Assembly: GCA_022497155.1 (NCBI GenBank)
Contig: MU385711.1
Location: 434,001-498,000, forward strand
Direction of reading: 5' to 3'
From: Whalleya microplaca
Lineage: Eukaryota; Ascomycota; Sordariomycetes; Xylariales; Xylariaceae
Length of the DNA: 64,000 bases
The notes beneath the pieces were generated by a model. That model searched no databases. It worked only from the letters and a program-made list of their open reading frames with translations, and had not been told where the DNA came from. The stretch's first letter is position 1; every line of letters begins with the position of its first letter. Shown piece after piece: positions 21,596 through 31,070 of this stretch. The position numbers and the translations under genes were made by a program.

Positions 21596-22315
21596 GATGG
21601 CGGTATAGCTCTCAACGCGAAAATGATAGATAGATTTTTGATTTCTTCACATGGAGAAAAAGCACTCCTTCGACGTGATGGGGACGAGAGGTTTAAGATT
21701 TGATATTCTATGGATCAAGTTACTAAGCTCTGACATCTTATGTGAAACTTGCAGTCGGGACCCCAGGATGCATCCTGTAGTGCACGGAGCGTTGCATTCG
21801 TTCCATCTGCCGTTCCATCGACCCCAGAATCTAGTATAGATCCGCAGGATCTCCGCATATTGGAAACTTGGGGAAAGGGGACTAAGAACAATAGCCTCAA
21901 CGCTTAGAAAGCTCTTCGTAAACCACATGGCCCAGCAAATAGCACAATTTCCCTGGACTGCGGGCGTATTTCTGAATCCGAATTGCGGGGAATTAACCGA
22001 AGCTAAATATCACTAAATAGGCTTGCGCCTTCATCCTAAGGGTCCCAGGTGACGTTTGAGGGGAATATCTCCATCCGTCGGCATCCTATACGACGCTGCC
22101 AGATATGAGGTGTTTAACCAGGATAACTTAGCTCGTCAAGGGGGGGTTCGTCCAATAAATTCGGTATGTGTTAGTTCTCCCCAACAAATATCACGGTAGT
22201 AGAAAGATCTCGACAATTGTCTTGTTCTAGATCTTTTCTATTACACAATACAGCGCGTCTCCTTTCTTTGCATAGACATAATCCCAAGACTTCAGTCATA
22301 GGTAGCCTAACAGAA
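21596..22315. promoter_or_regulatory. divergent promoter region between MFS and FAD-monooxygenase genes
   Basis: These 720 bp separate two oppositely oriented start codons (21595 minus, 22316 plus). No binding site can be named with confidence. The arrangement allows shared regulation, which is inference. Confidence 0.5.
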
Positions 22316-23794
22316 ATGGCCGCCTTAGAACAGCAACAACCGCCACAAACCGGCATCCGCGTGATCGTCGTGGGGGCCGGGTTCGCCGGGCTCACCGCGG
22401 CGATCGAGTGCCACCGCAAGGGGCACAGCGTGACGATACTGGAGAAGTTCCCGGAGCTGAAGACGCTCGGGGACATCATCTCGTTCGGGCCGAACTCGTC
22501 GCGCCTGTTCACGCGGTGGCCCGGGGTCGCCGAGCAGCTGGAGAAGCTGAGCATCCGCACGGACACCCTCACGATCCGCTCGTGGCAGGGCGAGGAGCTG
22601 TACACGCAGCGCTGGACCGCCGAGCAGAAGGACTGGGGCATCCGCTTCGACGGCCACCGCGGCGAGATCCACGAGGTCGTCTGGAACCACGCGCGCGACA
22701 TCGGGATCCCCGTCCGCACCAACGCGCGCGTCGAGGACTACTTCGAGGACGACGCCGAGGCTGGTGTTGTCCTCGAGGGCGGCGAGAGGTTGACCGCCGA
22801 TGTCGTGCTCGCTGCCGAGGGCGTCCGCAGTGCCGGGCGCAAGATCGTGCTGGGGTTCGAGGACAAGCCGAAGCCCTCCGGCTACGCCGTGTACCGCTCC
22901 TGGTTCAGCGCTGATGAGATCGCGAAGGATCCTGATCTGAGGTTCTTCACCGATAATGGCGATACGCATATTGCGTGGCTCGGGCCGGACGTGCATTTCA
23001 TCGCGGCGTCGTTGAAAAACGGCAAGGACTTTTCGTGGGTGTGTACGCACAAGGTTAGTTACCCATGTACCTACATAGAGCCCTCCCCGTTTACTTCTTA
23101 CCCTGTATATGAGTCAATAGGGCGGAAGGTATGTATGTGTTCTGACTTGAAAACAAAGGACGACCAAGACATCGAGGAAAGCTGGCAGTACGAGGTGCCA
23201 CTGGAGGATGCGCGCAAGTGGCTTAAGGGCTGGGAGCCGACGATACAGAAGATCCTCGACAAGACGCCCTCGCCGCTGGTAGACTGGAAGCTAGTCTACC
23301 GGGACCCCTTGCCGACCTGGATCTCAGGCAAGCGGCGGATCGCACTGATCGGGGACGCGGCGCACCCGTTCCTGCCGACGTCGATCCAGGGGGCGTCGCA
23401 GGCGATGGAGGACGGGGTGACGATGGCGGTGTGCCTGCGGAAGGCGGGCAAGGGGCGGGTGCAGGAGGCCGTGGCGGCCTTCGAGGCGCTGCGGTACGAG
23501 CGCGTCAAGTCGGCGCAGAAGACCGGCGAGCAGACGCGCGACATCTGGCACAAGGCGGACTTCTCCGCCGCGCGCAAGAACCCCGAGAGCCTGCGCCTGC
23601 GCCGCGAGGGCTGGCTGCTCGGCTTCGACGCCGAGAAGTACGCCGAGGACAACTACGAGCCCACGGCCCAGGTGCTGCGGCGGACGGGCCTGCAGGACAC
23701 CAGCGAGGCCAGGGCACTGCACGTTCCGGAGGGCTCACATGGGTACTTGGAGTATAGTAACGGTAACGGTAATGGAATTAAAGCGGATGCTTAA
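22316..23794 (+). CDS. FAD-dependent monooxygenase, salicylate hydroxylase-like
   Basis: Two exons, 22316-23053 and 23159-23794, with a 105-bp intron (GTTAGT...CTGAC...AAAG). The intron is a multiple of three without stops, so the unspliced frame also stays open, but removal restores the family sequence VCTHK-DDQDIEESW. The product is 457 aa. The FAD Rossmann motif GAGFAG is at residues 20-25 and the second FAD motif GDAAHPFLPT starts at about 311. The DG-like central block is in between. Enzymes of this class hydroxylate aromatic rings with NAD(P)H and O2. There is no signal peptide; it is probably cytosolic. The ATG at 22316 is the first before the FAD strand. The gene is strongly GC-rich at third positions. 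The substrate is unknown. Confidence 0.92.
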   Translation: MAALEQQQPPQTGIRVIVVGAGFAGLTAAIECHRKGHSVTILEKFPELKTLGDIISFGPNSSRLFTRWPGVAEQLEKLSIRTDTLTIRSWQGEELYTQRWTAEQKDWGIRFDGHRGEIHEVVWNHARDIGIPVRTNARVEDYFEDDAEAGVVLEGGERLTADVVLAAEGVRSAGRKIVLGFEDKPKPSGYAVYRSWFSADEIAKDPDLRFFTDNGDTHIAWLGPDVHFIAASLKNGKDFSWVCTHKVSYPCTYIEPSPFTSYPVYESIGRKVCMCSDLKTKDDQDIEESWQYEVPLEDARKWLKGWEPTIQKILDKTPSPLVDWKLVYRDPLPTWISGKRRIALIGDAAHPFLPTSIQGASQAMEDGVTMAVCLRKAGKGRVQEAVAAFEALRYERVKSAQKTGEQTRDIWHKADFSAARKNPESLRLRREGWLLGFDAEKYAEDNYEPTAQVLRRTGLQDTSEARALHVPEGSHGYLEYSNGNGNGIKADA

Positions 23795-23811
23795 TGCTGA
23801 TGCTAACTGGT

Positions 23812-23869
23812 GATGAGGTCTCTTTTAAGAGAGACCGTCATCGTATAATGGACTCCTCGAGATGAGTCC
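23812..23869 (+). terminator. two tandem hairpins in the 3' flank of the monooxygenase gene
   Basis: The first hairpin, 23812-23842, pairs gatgaggtctct with agagaccgtcatc around loop tttaag, a 12-bp stem with one bulged G. The second, 23850-23869, pairs ggactc with gagtcc around an 8-nt loop. They start 18 bases after the stop codon, so they fall in the 3' UTR. A role in mRNA end formation or stability is possible but not shown; fungal pol II terminators are not hairpin-dependent. Confidence 0.4.
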
Positions 23870-24039
23870 GCGTTCTATGTTTCCCCCTTGTCTCCTTCAA
23901 TCAACTTGACAACCAGAACGCCAATTCATATCCTGCTGCTTGCTAGCCCAAACGCCAGCCTAGTTGTCGGTATATCTATGTACAAGTATAGGTAGTTTAT
24001 GGTATATAGGTCATGATAGATCGTAGAATAAAGGTACAA

Positions 24040-24386
24040 TTATAATTGTCCCATGTGGCCGTCCAGAACTGACTGAGCGATGAAGGGCCAGCTGAGGAAG
24101 GTACCGAGAGCAGGGAAGTAGCTATAGTTTATTCAGTCAGAACATATACTCCTAGGTATATACTTGTCGGTATGAAGGTAAGGACTTACACAGCGGCTAC
24201 TCCGGCACGGGCTCTGACGATCCGGCCCCAGTCAGCGGCCTGAGGCTTGACGTAGGCTGGAAGGGCTGTCGTTGGCGCCTCGACCATCTTGGCTGATTGA
24301 CGGAAGCTGGTAATAGCTTGACGGAGGATGGAAGCCACGGGAGCCTGAGCCCGGGAGGCGGCCATTTCAGCGGGTGCGGCTATCAT
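24040..24386 (-). CDS. small predicted mitochondrial membrane protein, unknown
   Basis: Two exons, 24190-24386 and 24040-24121, joined across a 68-bp intron (GTAAGT...TCTGAC...ATAG). They encode 92 aa, or 85 aa from the second ATG at 24365. The N-terminus is rich in Ala, Arg and Ser without acidic residues (MAASRAQAPVASILRQAITS), like a mitochondrial presequence. One hydrophobic stretch spans about residues 60-82 (GVAAVYFPALGTFLSWPFIA), then a short tail (VLDGHMGQL). The size and shape resemble small accessory subunits of respiratory complexes, but I cannot match a named subunit. The splice phases agree exactly, supporting a real gene. Confidence 0.7.
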
Positions 24387-26496
24387 CTTGAGTTTTGAGT
24401 TTGTGGGACGAAAAGCTTATTTTCTTATAAGGGTTTCAAGAATGAGGACCGTGAGGTAGAAGTGAGTTGAGTTTGTGTTTGAGTTGCGAGTTACGTATGT
24501 GTACTTGTTGTACCTGGAGAGGAGATATTTATATAATCGTATACACTGAGTGAAGATGTGTGTTTCTGTGCCCTGAGATCTTTTCCCCAGCCTGCGGCTC
24601 GTCTCCTCTCTTATACCGAAATGCACGGCCTAACCTCTGTCAAGGAGACAGGTGTCACTCTCCGCCTCTCCGGATCCCTTGAGTCGGGATGGGCTGAACG
24701 TACGACCTGAAGTCATTTTCGTGTTAGTAGGATTCCAGCCGCTTGGTTGACAGGACGGTGTACTGCGTCATCTCAACGGTACGCCTGGATCTTGTGCTCG
24801 TGTCACGCCATGCGGTGTTAACCATGGAAATTTCTACAGGGGCGCAGGTTCACGATGCGAAAAGGATACGGAGATGAGAGGATTCCAGCTAAGTCATCAA
24901 CATTCGGTTCGTATGATTCTTTGTGAAGAAGCCCCAAAAATCAGGTCAGGCTGAGCTAGAATTGGTAGTCTAGCCTGGTGCGTGGTACGATGGCCTGGAT
25001 GGGTGGCATGATCGGAGCTCGCCGACGTGGATGCGGGCCAACAATCAACCATAAGCGTCTTTAAACCTTAAGGCCCCCAGGTGGGGATTTCATCTCACAA
25101 GCTGTCCTGTCAGGCTATTTCCAATTCTCAGCTGGTAAGTGGTGTGTGAGTTATTATTTAATCACATGCCCCTGCCTCCGGTCACCTTTTTTTATTCCGT
25201 TTTGATCTCTCACCGTGCAGTTCCGGCATTGAGTCGAATAATGTCCGCAGATCTTGGGTCGGGCGCACATAGGCGATTTGCGCGACTAGTTGTTCTACTA
25301 GTCATGAGGAGTCGGAGTCGAGACTCACATCCGTCGACGCATTCATCGTCGAGCCGGTAACCCCGAAAGCGAATGACTTCCCAGATATTCAAGTTTCGGC
25401 CAGACGCAATTAATGGTGGCCGGCGCTCCATTCGCGTATCCTGCGACATCGTCGACCTAGCCAGCATCTATTCAAATGGAATGCCACGTCACTTGCGAAC
25501 ATACAGACTAAGACAGTCTATACTCGTGGACCAATCGTAAATTACTGGCCGTCCGATTGAATTGGTTCATGGCATTGTAAAATTAATATGTTCATCATAA
25601 AGGAAGCACTCGGGGCAACAGGATCTCGGACCTCATAGCACTTGGTGGCCCCGGCAATGCGTCTACATAAACCAAGTCGCGTTTGAGACTGACATTGATA
25701 GTTGATAGTGTAAGGCTACCGCAAATACAAAAGGGCATATATCGTAGAATAGTGATGTTTGGGTAGCTAATCTAAATGAACGAAACTACATCCTTGACTT
25801 GGTGAAGAGGACTGCCATGATACACGGACTCTAGTACTATGTAAGACTCAACAGATCACACATCTGTTAGACTCTTCGGCGGTGTCAAGGTACTAGAAGT
25901 TTGAAAACCTGCTTAGATACGTGCCAGTTCCGGCTTTGTCGATGTTAAAGCCTCGTGATGGTTCTCTCAAGTCACTTCGGTGTAGGATAGGACGGTCGTA
26001 TTTCCCATTGGAGCACACTCCTTCAAGATGCCACTCAATTCGGAAGCTATAAAACCATGTGGAGTTTCGTGGTGGATTATGGTTACCGTCATGTCATGAT
26101 ATACTTCGGCGGAAAATATGCCTCATCTTTCCTTGACACCATGCTCTACAAACTTTGCTTGACACTTGTCTTTATTTGATTAGTATCAGCTGTCCCCATC
26201 TCTCCTTAATCTTCATCGGGAACTTCATGCTTATATGCAAAATCTTTTTCTCTAAGGTGCTCCGATATATTAAGAATGGCCCTATAAGGATTGCTGTTTT
26301 TGTTCTTGAAGAAGTATGCGATATAGTACACACTATGATGATCGTTCAAGCGGTCACTTACCAGAAGCAAAGAGCCCTTAGCTGCTTGAGCTTTTAATAA
26401 TCGACAGATATTCGCTTATATAAACCCTCATCTCACTTTATGCATACCTCATTTCGTTGAAATGAGAGTACAGCACCACGCGAGGTCCAGGATTCA
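24387..26496. other. intergenic region
   Basis: About 2.1 kb with no supported gene. Reading frames at 25139-25360 (plus) and 25210-25467 (minus) overlap and have no protein-like pattern; a third at 26155-26397 is AT-rich and hydrophobic. The left end is the promoter of the small mitochondrial-type gene. Confidence 0.45.
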
Positions 26497-27343
26497 TCAA
26501 AGCTTCAAATTCGGACACTGCGTTGAATCTTCATAGAACCTCCTAAGCAACCTCCCCACCGCTTCACATCTCTCGTCCATACTCAACGCATTCCATATGC
26601 ACGTCATCCCTCTCTCCGCCGCCTCACCTACGCGCATCGTTAGCACCAATACGCCGACGCCGCTCTCCGGCCACGTGGCGACGACCAGCATCTTCTGATC
26701 CAGCCGTTCGGCGCTGGAGAACTGCATGCTCTCGTACTCGTCCACACTCGCGAACCACCACGCGACCAGCCTTTTCATGCGCGCTTTGAGGATGCTGAGA
26801 TAGACGCAGGTTATGAGTATCATAGTAGTTATTATTAGGGGAGTATCATCACTAGAGTCTAGAGGGAAGCCTCCTATATATACCTAAGCCACAGCTTGTG
26901 GGGCGTCCTAGCCACCTGGATTACCAGCCACACATCCCTGCAGTTCGCCAGAGGGCTCCAGGCGCGGAAGGTCCAGGAATGACAGGTCGACGCCGTTGCA
27001 GAACGGCAGCACCAACACGCCGCCGGATGAGGGGTAACCGTACACTCGCGTAGCGTAGGCATTGAGGATGACACGGCGCGTCTGTGGGGCCGAGACATCC
27101 TGGTCGGAGTCATGTTCGTGGCTGTAATCGGAGCCTGGTGAGGGGCGGCGCTCATGGGAAAAGGGCCAGGAATGAAACGTGACGTGAGGATTGCAGGATG
27201 CTGGTCACTCGGCATGTAGCTCTGTGTTGTTGGTAAGTACGTAGGAACGTGGTGCGTGGTAAAGGACCGATGCGCTGGGGGTTGTTGCTGTGCCTGAACG
27301 CCGACGATGGGCCGAAGGCGATGCCATGAATATAATCATTCAT
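26497..27343 (-). pseudogene. hypothetical gene, probably frameshifted
   Basis: The last exon, 26497-26794, is clear: 89-bp intron 26795-26883 (GTATAT...TCTCAG) and a frame reading SILKARMKRLVAWWFASVDE to the stop. Upstream, protein-like sequence continues but changes frame. The segment RDVWLVIQVARTPHKLWL (about 26890-26945) is in frame with the last exon, whereas the preceding ILNAYATRVYGYPSSGGVLV...LDLPRLEPSGEL (about 26960-27075) is in another frame with no room for an intron between. A further frame opens with MNDYIHGIAFGPSSAFRH at 27343. This suggests one or more single-base indels in a former gene; an undetected intron or sequencing error is the alternative. The family is unknown. Confidence 0.4.
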
Positions 27344-30300
27344 TTCATGTGTTTGGTTCCGGTCGCTTTCATCCGTAGCTAAGTGTGAGCATAGTTACAT
27401 GAGTCTTATCCGCTGTTCGCGTTATAGAATATATGTGGCACAAGCGATATCGCTAATACCGGGTCAGATATTAGCGCCTATATACTCTGTGACAATATAG
27501 CAATTCGCGATTACGTGAATTATTCTAACGTAGGTAACTAGTCGATGATCCTCAGCATTCAATGAGGCCTTGTTGAACCACTTAATGTCATGCCCGTAAT
27601 TGGCAACTGCATAAGCTCCAACATGCGGGTTGTACTGTTGGTCTTCCCGACCGACTACGCCGCCATTATATACAGGCATTCTCTTGCATTTCATTGCTTC
27701 ATTCCCCCCACCCTTCCAGACCAATTCCTCTCCAATTATGAGAGGCCAGGACAAGATGACCGTCGTTCTGATTTAAATCAGTTCGCAAATACTTTCAAAG
27801 GATTACTGGAGGTATACAAATTCGAACTTGTGTGGGTAAGAAGTAAGTTTATAGGGGTCAAATTACCGGTATGTTGTTGTTAAGAGAAGAGATCTGGAGA
27901 ATCAATTAAGATGTACGATCCTATGTAGCAGGGATGTAGCCAAACATGAGCTTCGGTTGGTTGATACTGCACCGAAGATGGAGGGGAGGTGTTGCAAGCA
28001 TTAGACTGCCTTAAGACTTCAAATATTGGGGTATAAATTTATAAACCAGTAGGATGTGACGTAGTAGCCAGCGTTGTAGCTGCGCCTGAGTGCTTCTTAG
28101 AGGCACGGCTGAAGTAGAGTGCTAACTCAAGCAAACATGTGATTCTTATGGCCCTTGCTATCAAGATCAAGCCGATGATAGCAATTAGAAACTATGTAAT
28201 AAAAAGACACTTCTAGATTTAAAAGTCATGAGTTAATTCACGGCATATCGTGATAGCGCTTGCTTAGCGAGTGGTGGCCTAAGATATGTACCTGCAATAA
28301 ATGTACATCAAACTTGATTGGACCTTACTTGTAGCCAAGTATTGACGTGGGCTTATGGGGTATATTGCGGTGCCGTTCAAATCATTTCAGACCAGCTGAT
28401 CAATGGAAACAAGAGCTACCTGTATAGTTCTCTACGAGACGCCCGGAGGACTGAAGCGACTATTGCTTTCTGTTGATTTCCACAGGTTCCTCACTTCAGA
28501 ACTATACGGCTGGGCTTCCCAATATGGCTCTGGACTTTTTGACCGTGGGACGATATCTATTGCTGCTAAGTCATGCTATCAACCACTCCATGCGATGATA
28601 GATTACAATCCTATGGAAGAACCATCAGCGTATCCGCCATCTATTTTAGCACGGATGCCTATGGGTTAGCTTGTCCTGTATTGGAATGATGCGGACTAAA
28701 AAAGATATATTTCACTATTCATACCTCTGTAAGGTAGTAGTCGCGGATGAAGCTATTCAAAGGACGGTTAGCAATCCGCCCTGTCAAGGAGGTATGTGCC
28801 ACACAGCGTGGCAGAAAAGGACTTTATAGCTCCCATCAATATGTGAGGGCTTAGGTTTTCACTAATAATAACCACTTTCAACGTAACAGGTTTTCATAGT
28901 GTAGTACCTACTAGATTTGTGACGAAACTTGTTGATAACAATGAAGCAACATTGATTATAGGGTCGACTAAATATGGACGAGTCACATGTTATTATACTA
29001 GCTGATAGAAAGACCAACGGTAATTGTTAGCGTCGTAACGGGAGTGTCGGAATTGAATATCTAGCTGCTTGACAGGTATCTATAATGAGGTGCTTGCTTA
29101 TGTCTGGTCATAACGTGGCGTGGCTAAATAAGGTTGAGCCATGATCCTGTCAGCTACTCATTACGCATGTATATAGTCCTACGGATACAGATCATGCGTA
29201 TATACAATGCGTAATATAGTCGAGGCTAGTATAATTAATTGCATAAATAATTACCGGTATAATTTTAGAAGATTTTCTTCATAAAATAACATAGAAATGT
29301 CGGTAAATAAAGCTTTCACCTCTAAACTCTCTTTAGCTATTGCATGGCTATTAGCTTACTTAAAGATCATTTAACCAGGTCATGTGTGAGGGCCTAGGGA
29401 CCCCGCCGTGGCGCCGTTTGATAAACCTGTGTGACTTGTTCAACTTGCTGCCATATAAAGTTGTTCAATATGTGTCGCTTACTTATGGAATCCACGAATA
29501 TTTCTTGACAAGCTATTTTCCTGGTATTTGAATTTACCAACTGTATATGATTGGATCATAGATGGGACACGTGCTCCCTTTCGTTTCTAATGTCTAATGA
29601 TGACATTTAAAGGGAGGGAAAGGGCATCGGATTTTAATTTTAGAGAATAGAACCGGCCAATAATGATGGCAAAAGGCGTTCGTCAAATCAATAATCCGAG
29701 ACCGGTTCCAGATTAGACGCACGGTCCAACAGATGCCTACCTGTATCCAGCAGCGCATCTTTTATTGTATTCTATCTTTACGCGCCAATTCTCACGCCTT
29801 CCTACTAACATACACATCAGACTCGACATCGGAGCTTCTGAGCCTTGCTGCCAAGCTCATATGCATCTGCGAGAACCAGCATATTTATTCGAATTCCGCG
29901 TGTAGCCGCAAGTCGAAGTCCCGATCGGCGCGACCTGAGATTAAACTCCGGATCACTCCCTCTTTAGTTGACAGCTAAGCCATCAGCGGATGATGATGAG
30001 CGAGGTTGGTACCGCGCTGGACTTTCAACTGAGAGGGTTCTATTCGACGTTGGTATGCTATCTTGAATTTCTTCCTAGGGATTTTTACTGTACCTTTTTG
30101 CTTGCACCTATTATAGGCTGGTCGATGATGAGAATTTTGGTAAAAGGTCGGACTGCGTTTATGGAAACTTCTGGTTCTGAATCTTATAGCCCGCTTGAGC
30201 CAAGCGAGCTTCTATTCAGTTTGAGGCGCATCCTCAACCCAAACCTGACACGACTCACCACGCGCAAGCAAATCAATCATTGGTCTGTCGAGCATATTTG

Positions 30301-31070
30301 GAAGAAGACAAATTGATTGCAGGCTACTGCATTCTCCGCTATTTTGGAGTCCGGCCTTGCATTGCTCCTATAGGGCGAGGACCAAAGGCTGCGGCGAAGA
30401 GGCTATCGGGGGTGATCTCAAGTGAGGGTCCGGGATTCGAAGCCGCTGTTTTCTGCAGGATGACGATCAAAAGAAAAACTGAAAAGATCTGAGACCAGTC
30501 GATTGTATCAGTTTAATTGTTTTCTCCCCCCATGTGTTATCTATTATTTAGGAATTCTACCAATTCCCTTATCTTATCTAATGCGGCCTATAGGATTTTG
30601 TAACAATTATGGGCTGGATAAACCCTTAATATCGTCTACGAAAGGAATCTAGCACAATTCTTGCTAGGCCAAGACACCTCGGCCACTTGCTGACTGTCGC
30701 TATCGCACCTTCTACCTATCGCCCATCTTTGTCTCAGTTATCTCGGTAAGTGTTATCGCGAATTTATTTGTTTACTTTGATTTCCACCTAACCTGTATCT
30801 TTCCATATGTATCAACTTTCTTGTTCGCAACTCCTCCGCCTTGTTAATTTCCCATGTACTGACTGCCGTTATGTAGACCAGAGTGGATTTATAGAAGGTG
30901 TAATTATCAGAGGTAAAAGCGGCTAAGATGACACGGCTTCGACAATTTTCAAAGGAACGGGCTCAGATATCTCATTGTTATTTTTATAGGCCTCCGCAGT
31001 TTTTCACATCCTGGCTACTACCGCCGTCTTCCGGCCGGAACTCCTTACTGGCGCTGGCGAGGTCTCCGTT
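27344..31070. other. gene-poor region
   Basis: About 3.7 kb without a recognisable gene. Small frames occur at 28403-28669 (88 codons), 29733-29978 and 29990-30316; none shows motifs or clear splice partners. The segment 28.1-29.4 kb is AT-rich and may contain old decayed repeats. The right end (30.7-31.07 kb) is the promoter and leader of the next gene, with pyrimidine-rich tracts. Confidence 0.45.
29160..29215. repeat. imperfect palindrome
   Basis: Left arm attacgcatgtatata (29160-29175) pairs with tatatacaatgcgtaat (29199-29215); the only mismatch is one extra A. The spacer is 23 nt. It could be a footprint of a small inverted-repeat element or chance. Confidence 0.5.

Noticed and set aside
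22325..23050. 241-codon minus-strand frame opposite the FAD monooxygenase
   Set aside because: Shadow of high GC3 codon use; composition is Arg/Ala/Asp/Leu-rich without motifs.
23850..23872. gatgagtccg resembles part of a hammerhead ribozyme core
   Set aside because: The CUGAUGA and GAAA core elements are absent; it is part of a short hairpin only.
30425..30450. tRNA B-box-like ggattcgaagcc
   Set aside because: No matching A box and the arms do not fold into a T stem.
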